This document shows, one piece after another, positions 17,297-25,846 of a stretch of 64,000 nucleotides of DNA. This stretch comes from Geovibrio ferrireducens. GTDB taxonomy: Bacteria > Chrysiogenota > Deferribacteres > Deferribacterales > Geovibrionaceae. How positions within the stretch are numbered: position 1 is the stretch's first letter; each line of letters starts with the position of its first letter. Below the pieces are notes generated by a model. That model made no database searches. It had not been told where the DNA came from and was given only the letters and a program-made list of their open reading frames with translations. Both the position numbers and the translations under genes were made by a program. The stretch is from contig NZ_JAJAPB010000003.1 of the NCBI RefSeq assembly GCF_026226615.1, positions 186,001 to 250,000 on the forward strand, read 5' to 3'.

Positions 17297-18244
17297 ATGC
17301 TTTTTATAAACGGTCTCAATATCGGAATAAAAAATTCCGGAAAAATCATACATATTTTACGCGATGTTTCCCTCAGTGTTAAAAAGGGCGAAATACTCGG
17401 AATCGGCGGTGAATCAGGCTCCGGCAAAACCATTCTTGCCAAAACTGTTCTGGGGATACTCAGCCGTCCGGTGCAGAAACTTTCCGGAGAAATTATTTTT
17501 GAGGGAAAATCTCTCGAAACAGAAAAAGACTTCCGATCTGTCCGCGGCAGAAATATATCCATGATTTTTCAGAACCCCACGGCATCGCTAAACCCGGTAA
17601 TGAAGATCGGCACACAGATAACAGAGGCTATACGCGCTGCGGATAAAGCAATCAGCAAAACAGAAGCCCGCAAAAAAGCCGAACAGCTTCTTAAAGAGGT
17701 TGAGATAGATTATCCGGCGGAAAGGCTGGAAAGCTACCCCCACCAGCTTTCAGGCGGCATGAACCAAAGGGTGATGATTGCCCTTGCGCTGGCAAGCGAT
17801 CCTGAACTGCTAATTGCAGATGAGCCCACAACAGCGCTGGATGTCACAATACAGAAGCAGATTATAGAACTGCTCCTCAAGCTCAACAGGGAGAAGCACC
17901 TCTCCATTATATTTATCACACATGATCTCTCGCTTATGCAGGCAATATCCCACAGATGCGTTATCCTCTACGCAGGCGAAATAATGGAAAAAACAGATTC
18001 CGCCGACCTGCGGGAAAACAAGATCCGCCATCCGTACACCTTCAGTCTGAAAAAATGTCTGCCGACCCTGCATGAAAAAAAAGACACGCTCTACTCCATA
18101 CCCGGAGTGATTGACAAAAACACGGAAGAATATGACAGCTCATGCGTTTTTCACAAACGCTGCTTTAACAGAACTGATAAGTGCCTCATAGAAAAGCCCA
18201 AGCTGGCGGAAGACCGCCCCTTCGCCTGCCATAACCCGCTGTAG
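17297..18244 (+). CDS. oligopeptide/dipeptide-type ABC transporter ATP-binding protein (orphan)
   Basis: 315 residues. Walker A GESGSGKT (about 37-44), Q-loop MIFQNPTASLNPV, signature LSGGMNQRV, Walker B LLIADEPTTALDV and switch IFITHDL are all intact. The C-terminal oligopeptide-transporter tail with four Cys is present (CVFHKRC, then CHNPL), typical of DppD/OppD/NikD where it may bind Fe-S. No permease, binding protein or DppF partner is adjacent, which is unusual for this family. The MATE gene on the opposite strand ends one base after its stop. Confidence 0.88.
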   Translation: MLFINGLNIGIKNSGKIIHILRDVSLSVKKGEILGIGGESGSGKTILAKTVLGILSRPVQKLSGEIIFEGKSLETEKDFRSVRGRNISMIFQNPTASLNPVMKIGTQITEAIRAADKAISKTEARKKAEQLLKEVEIDYPAERLESYPHQLSGGMNQRVMIALALASDPELLIADEPTTALDVTIQKQIIELLLKLNREKHLSIIFITHDLSLMQAISHRCVILYAGEIMEKTDSADLRENKIRHPYTFSLKKCLPTLHEKKDTLYSIPGVIDKNTEEYDSSCVFHKRCFNRTDKCLIEKPKLAEDRPFACHNPL

Positions 18245-19570
18245 CTACACAGCTATGCTTTTCCACCTGCCCCGCAGGAAGACTCTGACCAATAGCCCTG
18301 CTCTCACTGCGCTTTCCAGCGCCGCAACCAGATAAACCCAGAAAAGAGCAATGCCAGCCCACACCATCACTGCGGCGGGCAGAACACGCAGAAGCCAGAT
18401 GCATGCGGTATTTACAATGAACGTTGTCCTTGTGTCCCCCGCTCCTCTCAGCGCTCCGCTCATCACGAAGAATATTCCCAGAGGAATCTGGCTCAGACCC
18501 ATAATCCGCAGGTATTCAGCGGCTGATTCCACCGTGGCGGCGTCAGTGGTGAACATCCTTGCCAGCGGAGACGGAAACAGGAACATCAGAAGCCCCACAG
18601 TCCCCATGAATGCGCATGCGGCCACAGTGGCGGCCATTGCATCCTTCTCCGCCTCTTCGGGATTGCCCGCACCCAAGTGCCTGCCGGTGAGCGCCATTGT
18701 CGCCACTATGAACCCCACGCCGGGCATGAATGCTATGCCCTCGATCCGCAGACCTATCTGGTAGCCTGCGAGCGCCTCTGTTCCGTATCTGGCCACCAGA
18801 GCGGAAAGAACAATATATGTGGGGAAGGTCATCATCCGCTCCATCCATGTGGGAAACCCGACCTTGAGTGCCCTGCGGAGCAGATCGCCCGAAAAACGCA
18901 TTACAAAATCGATCTCTTTTCTGATGAAGCACAGATAAGCATATATAAAAAATTCAAGCAGTCTTGCTATGACAGTCGCGTACGCAACACCGGCAACACC
19001 GAGGGCGGGAAAGCCCCATGCACCGAAGATCAGTGCATAGTCCAGCAGAAAATTCACTATATTGCCGAATATACCGATATAAAAAGGGATTTTCGTTTTG
19101 CCGTATGCGTTCAGACTGCTGTAAAGCACCCCCTGAGCGAACAGCACAGGGATGGAGAAGCAGTATATCTTCATATAAACAGAGCCTATCTCCTCTATCT
19201 CCCCGCTCATTCCGAGAATATTGAAAAGCACGTGGGACTTATAAAAGCCAACCACAAACAGGGGCACAGAAAAGGCCAAAGCCAGAACAAACATGTTATA
19301 GCTGACAAGCCCCGCCTTTTCCGGGTCTTTTGCACCGAAAAACCGCGAGACAAGAGCATTTGTCCCCACATAAAACAGAGACATAAACGCATACAGCATG
19401 CCCACATACTGCATGCTCACCCCAACGGCGGCTACGCTGACGGACGAAATCCGCCCGACAAAAAGCATATCCACCATGGACTGAACCATACCTAAGAGAT
19501 TATACATAGCGGCGGGAAAGGATATTTTAAGAACCGTCCATATCCTTTTACCGAAAGAGGAATCCGACAA
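18245..19570 (-). CDS. MATE family multidrug/cation antiporter
   Basis: About 441 residues from TTG 19570, preceded by AAAGGTG at good spacing. An upstream TTG would add 16 residues without a ribosome site. Twelve hydrophobic segments in two six-helix halves are visible. MATE landmarks include FPAAMYNLLGMVQSMVDMLFVGRIS near the N terminus (read as two adjacent stretches), AMGVSMQYVG-like AVGVSMQYVG, and the duplicated feature around MTLTG-like MALTGRHLGAGNPEEAE in the second half. It exports drugs or organic cations using Na+ or H+. It is convergent with the OppD-type gene and abuts it. Confidence 0.9.
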   Translation of the reverse strand: MSDSSFGKRIWTVLKISFPAAMYNLLGMVQSMVDMLFVGRISSVSVAAVGVSMQYVGMLYAFMSLFYVGTNALVSRFFGAKDPEKAGLVSYNMFVLALAFSVPLFVVGFYKSHVLFNILGMSGEIEEIGSVYMKIYCFSIPVLFAQGVLYSSLNAYGKTKIPFYIGIFGNIVNFLLDYALIFGAWGFPALGVAGVAYATVIARLLEFFIYAYLCFIRKEIDFVMRFSGDLLRRALKVGFPTWMERMMTFPTYIVLSALVARYGTEALAGYQIGLRIEGIAFMPGVGFIVATMALTGRHLGAGNPEEAEKDAMAATVAACAFMGTVGLLMFLFPSPLARMFTTDAATVESAAEYLRIMGLSQIPLGIFFVMSGALRGAGDTRTTFIVNTACIWLLRVLPAAVMVWAGIALFWVYLVAALESAVRAGLLVRVFLRGRWKSIAV

Positions 19571-19723
19571 AAATGCACCTTTTTTCTGTAAACAATTGTA
19601 AAAAACAGTATAAACCAAAAACAGAAGCTTGAAAAAGAGAAAAAAAATATTTAGAATATTATCGAAATGAAATTGTGTTATAAATTACAAATGTTCATAA
19701 AGTAAAAACTTATCCGGTGAAAG

Positions 19724-20410
19724 ATGATAGCTAAGCTGTTCGGCAGGAAGAATGTTGAGAATAAGCCGAAGGACCCCATCGCAATTTATGTCAATAAAAT
19801 GTGCGAGGCTGCAAAAAGCCACCCTGTCATGGGTGAAAAAATTGAGGATGCCGTATTCTCAGTTGTGGACACAGAAACCACCGGGCTGGACCTTACCAAG
19901 GCAAGGGTAATTAACATCGCCGCCGTTAAGGTGCAGAACTTTAAAATAATCGATTTCTACAACACATTCATCAACCCGGAGATGGTCATTCCGCCTGAGT
20001 CCATAAAGTGGCACAACATTACGGATGAAATGGTGCAGGACAAGCCCAAGGTTGAGGAAATTCTCCCTGATTTCATGAAGTTTGTGGGGACATCAGTCTT
20101 AGTCGGACATCATGTTAACTTTGACATTAAAATGATAAACAAAGAACTGAACAGCTGTTTCGGCTGCCAGCTAAACAACCAGTGGCTGGACACTATGCTG
20201 ATTTACTCCCGCGCTATTATCAAAAAGGAGGATCACCTGACCCTTGATCATCTTTTTGATGTGTACAATGTGAAGTGCAACGGCAGACACACAGCACTGG
20301 GCGATGCTCTGGCCACAGCGGAAGTGTTCACAAAGATGATCTTTCAGGCAAACGAACACTACAGCACAATCCGCGAACTTGTGGACTGTCAGAAAAGCCT
20401 GCTGACGTAA
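19724..20410 (+). CDS. DnaQ-like 3'-5' exonuclease (DNA polymerase III epsilon family)
   Basis: 228 residues. ExoI motif SVVDTETTGL (catalytic Asp and Glu), ExoII GHHVNFDIKMI, and ExoIII-epsilon HTALGDALATAEVF with the His of the DEDDh class are complete. It is shorter than housekeeping epsilon subunits with beta-clamp binding tails, and close to the stand-alone or YprB/PolC-type proofreading modules. It could be the replicative proofreader or a repair exonuclease. It starts at ATG 19724 with GGTGAAAG upstream. Confidence 0.88.
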   Translation: MIAKLFGRKNVENKPKDPIAIYVNKMCEAAKSHPVMGEKIEDAVFSVVDTETTGLDLTKARVINIAAVKVQNFKIIDFYNTFINPEMVIPPESIKWHNITDEMVQDKPKVEEILPDFMKFVGTSVLVGHHVNFDIKMINKELNSCFGCQLNNQWLDTMLIYSRAIIKKEDHLTLDHLFDVYNVKCNGRHTALGDALATAEVFTKMIFQANEHYSTIRELVDCQKSLLT

Positions 20411-20458
20411 GCAGAAAATCCGGTTTGTAAAAACTCATTTTCCTGCTATAAAATCAGT

Positions 20459-20863
20459 ATGGATTCTCTTAAACCCTTCAAAAAAGAGCTTATTGGAAGC
20501 GTAAGTGCGAATTACCTCAAGTTTTTCATGCACATATCGCCGCATCCGGGTGTGGTGATAGGCAGACGCGGTTTAGTGGATGAAGAAAAAACAAGGGGGA
20601 TTGTCCTTGTTTTCGGCCCTCAGTCATACCGTGATTTCAGAATGGAGGACAGTTTTATATCCGTCACAATGAAATTCTCCGGCAGATGGGAGGAGGTTTT
20701 TATCCCTTACGAAGCGGTGGCGGCAGTGTTCAACGACCCGGTTTCCCCTGAGTTTATCGTTAATTTCCGTATTCCCGAAAAGAAAGCCGAACAGCCGACG
20801 GAAGAGAACCGTACTTCCCCCGAAAACAAAATAATCAGACACGATTTCGGCAAAAAGAAGTAG
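20459..20863 (+). CDS. SspB-like ClpXP adaptor (tentative)
   Basis: 134 residues without membrane segments. The core DSFISVTMKFSGRWEEVF followed by IPYEAVAAVFND matches the SspB pattern, in which a beta-strand pair precedes the VPxxAVxAIxxP motif. A disordered Glu/Lys-rich tail follows, as in SspB, where the tail docks on ClpX. SspB delivers ssrA-tagged peptides to ClpXP. The N terminus is unlike E. coli SspB, so this is a family-level assignment only. It begins 48 bases after the exonuclease gene, probably in one transcript. Confidence 0.6.
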   Translation: MDSLKPFKKELIGSVSANYLKFFMHISPHPGVVIGRRGLVDEEKTRGIVLVFGPQSYRDFRMEDSFISVTMKFSGRWEEVFIPYEAVAAVFNDPVSPEFIVNFRIPEKKAEQPTEENRTSPENKIIRHDFGKKK

Positions 20864-20904
20864 AAAACAGCCTTGCCGTTACAGGGTTCAGAATGACGCA
20901 TTAC

Positions 20905-21084
20905 TATGTCACTGTGAGGAGTCGAAGCGACGGAGCAGTCTCTGAATATACTGAGAGATTGCTTCACTCCTGCGGAGTTCGCAATGACTCAAACAGTTCC
21001 ATGGATGGAACTGCGCCGTGCGAAGCGAAGGACTGCTTTGCAGTCCGCGAGCGTGTGAGCAATTTGACAGAATGTACAAATTGC
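20905..21084 (+). repeat. composite palindromic repeat, copy B
   Basis: Plus-strand copy of the same family. An inverted first unit (20908-20942) faces a second unit 20953-20990 with nested stems ATTGC/GCAAT and ACTCC/GGAGT. Then come hairpins 20994-21013 (CAGTTCC/GGAACTG, loop ATGGAT), linker GCCGTGCGAAGCGAAG, 21030-21046 (GGACTG/CAGTCC), and 21059-21084 (GCAATTTG/CAAATTGC) with loop ACAGAATGTA. It fills the gap between two convergent genes. Confidence 0.85.
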
Positions 21085-21092
21085 CTAAGGAA

Positions 21093-21314
21093 CTAAATCA
21101 CGAACCTGCCGCTGATGAGCATGAAAGCCAGAAAAGGAATAACCGCAGGCCAGATCAGTCCGGCGACATATGCGGCGATAGCGGAAGGCAGCCAGCCCAC
21201 CCCGCCGCCAAGGGCAAAGCCATAGGTTTTTACACAGTAGATATAAGCAATGATAAACACTATGCCCCATGTTGCATAAAGTCCGAAACGATATACGCTG
21301 CTTCCCCAACTCAT
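21093..21314 (-). CDS. small membrane protein, unknown
   Basis: 73 residues with two long hydrophobic segments, about 12-30 (LYATWGIVFIIAYIYCV) and 42-70 (LPSAIAAYVAGLIWPAVIPF), separated by a Gly-rich turn. ATG 21314 is preceded by GGAGCAGG at correct spacing, which supports translation. I do not recognise the family. It is a single gene between repeat copy B and the lone receiver gene. Confidence 0.55.
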   Translation of the reverse strand: MSWGSSVYRFGLYATWGIVFIIAYIYCVKTYGFALGGGVGWLPSAIAAYVAGLIWPAVIPFLAFMLISGRFVI

Positions 21315-21531
21315 AATCCTGCTCCGTGGTTTTTATTTGAAGGATTTAACTAAAGGCAGTCATATGCTTATATTTCGAAGAATATCAAACTTAACCTCAA
21401 ACAACAATACAAATTTTTGAATTTCTTAACATTTTTAAAATAAAATTTAGCAATAGTTCACTAAAAATGCAAAAATAACGTGATTGATTCTTTTAACTGA
21501 GATAAAAAAGAGATGGACGGTTAATAAGATT

Positions 21532-21921
21532 TCAGGCTTTTCCTTTTTCGTTGATTTTTCTTACACAGGCATGGAGAAGTTCGAGAAGGAGATCTTTGTG
21601 GACAGGCTTGACCATAATATAGTCCGCTCCGTCAAGGTTTTTGCCCTGATCGGGAAAAGCTGTGACTATAACTATGGGGACATTCAGGTCATGCTCCCTT
21701 ATGGAGGCTATCATTTCCGAGCCGTCCATAACAGGCATTGCAAGGTCGGCCACAACAAGGTCGGGACGTTTTTCCATGAAAATATCAAGCCCCTCCTGCC
21801 CGTTGGAGGCCATGTAAACCTCAGCCGTTCTTCTGCGGATGATGTTCACAATGGAGAGTCTGGCTATTTCGTCATCCTCAACGCAAAGTACTCTGAGCTT
21901 GCTTAAATCTGTTGAAGGCAC
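21532..21921 (-). CDS. single-domain response regulator (CheY-like receiver)
   Basis: 129 residues, one receiver domain. VLCVEDDEIAR carries the acidic pair, LVVADLAMPVMDG the phospho-acceptor Asp (near residue 55), IVIVTAF the Thr, and MVKPVH the Lys. There is no output domain, so it signals by protein contact or phosphotransfer. The start is GTG 21921 with GGGGTGAGG upstream. No kinase is adjacent. The hybrid kinase at 47.4 kb with its Hpt domain is one possible partner, but nothing in the sequence links them. Confidence 0.88.
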   Translation of the reverse strand: MPSTDLSKLRVLCVEDDEIARLSIVNIIRRRTAEVYMASNGQEGLDIFMEKRPDLVVADLAMPVMDGSEMIASIREHDLNVPIVIVTAFPDQGKNLDGADYIMVKPVHKDLLLELLHACVRKINEKGKA

Positions 21922-22006
21922 GCCTCACCCCATGAAAATTCATATCAATAACATCGTGTTTTCTTGAGGATATTGCGTGTGAGGGTGATAGTCAAGAGAT
22001 AAAAAA

Positions 22007-22032
22007 ACCGGAAGGGTCTGCACCCTTCCGGT
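22007..22032 (-). terminator. terminator of hcp
   Basis: An 11-base perfect stem ACCGGAAGGGT with its complement, a 4-base loop and a seven-T run on the minus strand, 17 bases past the hcp stop. Confidence 0.9.
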
Positions 22033-22048
22033 ATGTTAAGTTTTTTGA

Positions 22049-23671
22049 TTAAGCGAGCATTCCGACAAACTCGTCTGCCTCTTTAACGGGGCTGAGTTTG
22101 AACTGCTCAACTATGAAGTTTGCCACAGTCGGAGAAAGGAACGCGGGCAGTGAGGGTCCGAGGTGGATATTTTTCACGCCGAGGTAAAGAAGGGCGAGAA
22201 GAACAGTGACCGCCTTCTGCTCATACCATGCCACATCATAGTAGATGGGGAGTTTGTTAACATCGTCCAGACCGAAAGCCTCTTTCAGTTTAAGCGCGAT
22301 AACTGCGAGTGAGTATGAGTCGTTGCACTGACCGGCATCAAGCACTCTGGGTATTCCGCCGATTGTACCGAGGTTCAGCTTATTGTAGCGGTATTTAGCG
22401 CATCCTGCCGTGAGGATGATGTAGCCTTCGGGCAGTTTTTCCGCAACTTCTGTGTAGTGAGAGCGGGTTTTGTGTCTGCCGTCGCAGCCTGCCATAACAA
22501 CAAAGCCTTTTACAGCGCCGGATTTAACAGCTTCGATAACCTTATCGGCTATGGAAAGAACTGTTCCGTGAGCGAAACCGCCGATGATTTTGCCTGTTTC
22601 AAGTTCAACGGGTGCAGCGCATTTTTTAGCAAGCGCTATGATTTCAGAGAAATCCTTTTTGCCGCCTTTTGCTCTGTCAGCAATGTGTTTAACACCGGGG
22701 TAACCGGCCATGCCAGTGGTGAAGATTCTGTCTTTGTAGGAATCCTTAACCGGCACTATGCAGTTTGTAGTCATAAGGATAGGTCCGTTGAAAGTATCGA
22801 ACTCCTTATCCTGATGCCACCATGAACCGCCGTAGTTACCTGCGAAATGGCTGTATTTTTTGAATGCCGGGTAGTAGTGACCGGGGAGCATTTCGCTGTG
22901 TGTGTAAACATCCACGCCTGTTCCTTCTGTCTGCTCAAGGAGCTCCTGAAGGTCTTTAAGGTCGTGGCCGGAGATGAGGATACCGGGGTTTTTGCGAACG
23001 CCGATATTAACCTCTGTGGGTTCGGGGCTGCCGTAACTTGTGGTATTTGCCTTATCAAGGAGCGCCATTGTGGTAACAGCCACTTCGCCGGTTTTCATAA
23101 CGAGTGCGATAAGCTGCTCCATGCCAAGGTTTTTCACTGTGGCCGCAAGAGCTTCTTTGGCAAATGAGTAGATAGCGTCATCCTCATAACCGAGAACGGC
23201 AGCATGCTCAGCATAAGCCGCTATGCCTTTAAGACCGTAGGTGATAAGCTCTTTAAGCGAGCGCAGGTCTTCGTTTGTTTCAAGAAGAACGCCAACGGAG
23301 GCTGCCTTCGCGTCGAGATCCGCATCGTTTGCGGGTTTCCATGTAACACAGTCCGGAGTCTGCGCGGGCAGAGCCGCTTTCGCCTTGACGGACTCCCTTA
23401 TATTCAAAGCCTCTTTCACAAGAGATGTCAGCTTAACATTGTCAAAGTTAGCATTGGTGATTGTGGCAAAAAGCGCCTTGATGGTGAAGAAACCTGCCTC
23501 TTTCTCGTAAACTCCGGCAGGTGCGTATTCGCCTGCGAAAGCTATACCCTTAAGGGTGTAGAGGAGAAGATCCTGAAGCTGGGCGGTATCAGCCTGTTTA
23601 CCGCAAACTCCCTTAACCGTACAGCCCGTGTTCTTGGCCGCTTCCTGACACTGCATACAAAACATACTCAT
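22049..23671 (-). CDS. hcp: hydroxylamine reductase / hybrid-cluster protein
   Basis: 540 residues from ATG 23671, which has a GGAGG at ideal spacing. N-terminal cysteines C5-x2-C8-x8-C17-x5-C23 are the class I pattern that binds a 4Fe-4S cluster. Hybrid-cluster ligands are seen in [33 protein letters not shown] and [11 protein letters not shown]. The protein reduces hydroxylamine in vitro and is thought to act as an NO reductase under nitrosative stress in the cytoplasm. Divergent from a Crp/Fnr regulator with one shared palindrome between them. Confidence 0.96.
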   Translation of the reverse strand: MSMFCMQCQEAAKNTGCTVKGVCGKQADTAQLQDLLLYTLKGIAFAGEYAPAGVYEKEAGFFTIKALFATITNANFDNVKLTSLVKEALNIRESVKAKAALPAQTPDCVTWKPANDADLDAKAASVGVLLETNEDLRSLKELITYGLKGIAAYAEHAAVLGYEDDAIYSFAKEALAATVKNLGMEQLIALVMKTGEVAVTTMALLDKANTTSYGSPEPTEVNIGVRKNPGILISGHDLKDLQELLEQTEGTGVDVYTHSEMLPGHYYPAFKKYSHFAGNYGGSWWHQDKEFDTFNGPILMTTNCIVPVKDSYKDRIFTTGMAGYPGVKHIADRAKGGKKDFSEIIALAKKCAAPVELETGKIIGGFAHGTVLSIADKVIEAVKSGAVKGFVVMAGCDGRHKTRSHYTEVAEKLPEGYIILTAGCAKYRYNKLNLGTIGGIPRVLDAGQCNDSYSLAVIALKLKEAFGLDDVNKLPIYYDVAWYEQKAVTVLLALLYLGVKNIHLGPSLPAFLSPTVANFIVEQFKLSPVKEADEFVGMLA

Positions 23672-23707
23672 TAATTTGTCCTCCTTCTTTTTTTTTCTGA
23701 TGGAGTT

Positions 23708-23748
23708 ATGATATAAGAATAACAGGTAAATGATTTGACATGGATCAA
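23708..23748 (-). promoter_or_regulatory. hcp promoter with FNR/HcpR-type operator
   Basis: TTGACATGGATCAA (23735-23748) is a TTGA-N6-TCAA palindrome of the Crp/Fnr class. On the minus strand a TATCAT -10 element lies at 23708-23713, which places the operator centre about 41 bases upstream of the likely start, the class II activator position. The same site ends two bases before the regulator's ATG, so binding could also repress the regulator. Confidence 0.65.
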
Positions 23749-23750
23749 GA

Positions 23751-24395
23751 ATGGATAAAAAAACTGCAGTAAAGAAATTTTTAACGGCTTTTTTCGGTGA
23801 TGACAGCGTACAGGATGTCATCGACAGGATCTCAAGGGTAAAGACCCTCGACAAAGGGGGCATACTCTTCATGGAGGGGCAGACAGGCAGGTACATCTAC
23901 TTTCTGCTGGAAGGGAAAATCAAGCTCTACAAAACGAACAACGAAGGCAAGGAAGCAATAGTCCACTTCGTAGGGCAGAACGAAATGTTCGCAGAGATAA
24001 TCCTCCAGCTTGAGTGCTGCTACCCCGTTACCTCGGAAGCGATGGAAAACTGTATTCTCCTTGAGATGGATGCGGCGGAGCTTTTCAGACAGATTGAGAA
24101 AACGCCCAAGGTGGCAATGGCGATAATCGGGCTTCTGGCAAGGCGAATAAAATATTTCGTCAACATGATCGAAAACCTCACCCTGAAGGATGTGCGCGGC
24201 AGATTTCTGCATTATCTGGAAACCCTCCAGCACAAAGGGAAAAATACAGTCACCCTCCCGGTTCCGAAGGGGGATCTTGCGCTTCTGCTCGGAACCACCC
24301 CGGAAACCTTTTCAAGGCTGCTGAAAAAGCTTGCGGAAGAGGAAGTTATAGCCTATGAAGGCAGGAAAATAACCTTCCTGAAAGAGCTTGAGTAG
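23751..24395 (+). CDS. Crp/Fnr family transcriptional regulator, likely HcpR/DNR-type
   Basis: 214 residues: cyclic-nucleotide-binding-like sensor domain (about 25-120; [22 protein letters not shown]), a dimer helix, and a winged helix (about 150-214) with recognition helix [15 protein letters not shown]. It lacks the N-terminal Cys cluster of FNR, so a haem or NO sensor of the HcpR/DNR kind is more likely. Its position divergent to hcp across one palindrome argues for control of hcp. The ATG has little ribosome-site support, since the operator occupies that place. Confidence 0.85.
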   Translation: MDKKTAVKKFLTAFFGDDSVQDVIDRISRVKTLDKGGILFMEGQTGRYIYFLLEGKIKLYKTNNEGKEAIVHFVGQNEMFAEIILQLECCYPVTSEAMENCILLEMDAAELFRQIEKTPKVAMAIIGLLARRIKYFVNMIENLTLKDVRGRFLHYLETLQHKGKNTVTLPVPKGDLALLLGTTPETFSRLLKKLAEEEVIAYEGRKITFLKELE

Positions 24396-24440
24396 CTTAT
24401 TTCAAAAAATTAATCTGAAATATTTTAAGGTGTGCTGAGT

Positions 24441-25418
24441 ATGTATTATCTTCTTTTCCTCGCGTCCGCTGCGGCGGTGATATTTGCCGGTAAAAAAATG
24501 TCCGTCAGCGGAGATGTTATTGCCGAAAAAACAGGGCTTGGGCACAGCTTCATAGGCCTCACCCTGATTGCGGCCTCCACCAGTCTGCCGGAGGTTATAT
24601 CCTCCGTCGGAGCAGTAACCATTGTGGACAACCCTGATCTGGCTTTCGGCAATGTTTACGGTTCAAACATGTTCAACATGCTGGTTATCTTCATAATGGA
24701 CGCCATGTACCGCAAAGGCAGCATACTCGCCCATGCCAGCAAATCAAACGTCACAACCGGGCTTTATGTCATAATCCTCACTATGATCAGCGGAGTAGGC
24801 CTCTTCGTCCCAATGCCTTCCATAGGCTGGCTGAACGTGACAAGCATAGCAATTTTCGCTGTTTATTTTATCTCCATGTACACAGCCTACATTCATAAAG
24901 ATGAACTGGAAGCGGAGCTTGAGGAAACCGATGTCAACGGAACAACTCTTTCATCCGCCTTTATTTCATTTGCTGTTTCAGCGGCAATCATAGTTGCCGC
25001 GGGTCTGGCTCTCAGCAAGTCAGCGGATTTCATAGCGACAGACACCGGTCTGGGCGGCTCGTTCGTGGGCAACTTTCTGCTGGCATTTGTAACATCCCTG
25101 CCTGAGCTCGCCGTATGTATAGCCGCGGTAAAAATAGGCTCAGTGAACATGGCAGTGGGCAACCTGATAGGCTCCAATATATTCAATGTGACCATAATAG
25201 GCATATGTGACCTTTTTTACTTTAAAGGCGATGTCTACTCATCCGTAAGCAGGGTGAACACTGTGGCGGTGCTTATCACATCCATAGTTGTTGCCCTTGT
25301 GCTTCTGGGAATAGAGCTTGATAAGAGCGCAAAAAAGCACAGGCGAATATCCATTGTTTCATGGTGCATAGCCGCGCTCTATGTTGTTTACATGGCCTAC
25401 GTATTCTTCTCCTCGTAA
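24441..25418 (+). CDS. CaCA family Na+(cation)/Ca2+ exchanger, YrbG-like
   Basis: 325 residues from ATG 24441, with AAGGTG upstream. Ten or so hydrophobic segments in two inverted halves, each with an alpha repeat. The first has LIAASTSLPEVISS and GNVYGSNMFNML; the second has LAFVTSLPELAVCIAA and GNLIGSNIFNV. The paired TSLPE and GSNxFN motifs are the ion-binding core of the Ca2+/cation antiporter superfamily. An acidic cytoplasmic loop (KDELEAELEETDVNG) separates the halves. Confidence 0.92.
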   Translation: MYYLLFLASAAAVIFAGKKMSVSGDVIAEKTGLGHSFIGLTLIAASTSLPEVISSVGAVTIVDNPDLAFGNVYGSNMFNMLVIFIMDAMYRKGSILAHASKSNVTTGLYVIILTMISGVGLFVPMPSIGWLNVTSIAIFAVYFISMYTAYIHKDELEAELEETDVNGTTLSSAFISFAVSAAIIVAAGLALSKSADFIATDTGLGGSFVGNFLLAFVTSLPELAVCIAAVKIGSVNMAVGNLIGSNIFNVTIIGICDLFYFKGDVYSSVSRVNTVAVLITSIVVALVLLGIELDKSAKKHRRISIVSWCIAALYVVYMAYVFFSS

Positions 25419-25487
25419 AACTGAAATTCTACATTGAGTTTACAAAGCAGAGTTAAGAACATATAATTCATAATAAAATGGGACTGT

Positions 25488-25823
25488 ATGTGGAAATATA
25501 AGAAGGAAGGCGGCAACAGCGTTGTCATAATACCGCCGAAATCCATAAACTATGACAACCTGGAAGACTTCCGCAAGCTCATCAGAGAGCTCACTGAGTC
25601 CGGCTGCGTCAATGCGGTCATAAACATGAACAAAGCAATTTACATTGATTCCAGCGGGTTGGGGACCCTTGTTAAAGCCGCTGCGGATTTGCGTCACTCC
25701 GGCGGCGATCTCAGACTGTCTGAGGTAAATTCCGGAATCACAGATATACTAAGGATCACCAGTCTGCATAAAGTGCTTAAGATTTACGAAAATACAGAAT
25801 CCGCACTTGCAAGCTACGGGTGA
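25488..25823 (+). CDS. STAS-domain anti-anti-sigma-factor-like protein
   Basis: 111 residues, a single STAS fold. The phosphorylatable-Ser signature YIDSSGLGTLV is at about residues 55-65, preceded by a VINMNKA strand. Such proteins bind and release anti-sigma or kinase partners according to Ser phosphorylation. No anti-sigma kinase or SpoIIE phosphatase is adjacent; the next gene, 23 bases on, is a diguanylate cyclase, which may share its transcript. Confidence 0.88.
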   Translation: MWKYKKEGGNSVVIIPPKSINYDNLEDFRKLIRELTESGCVNAVINMNKAIYIDSSGLGTLVKAAADLRHSGGDLRLSEVNSGITDILRITSLHKVLKIYENTESALASYG

Positions 25824-25846
25824 TGCCCCATAATTAAGGCAGGCCG

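Noticed and set aside
17079-17309. 76-codon frame on the plus strand upstream of the OppD-type gene
   Set aside because: Runs out of repeat copy A into AT-rich promoter sequence, no ribosome site, no domain.
18677-19495. 272-codon frame opposite the MATE gene
   Set aside because: His/Lys/Cys-rich antisense shadow; the MATE reading has complete transmembrane and motif structure.
21484-21906. 140-codon plus-strand frame opposite the lone receiver
   Set aside because: Antisense shadow; the receiver on the minus strand has all phosphorylation-site residues.
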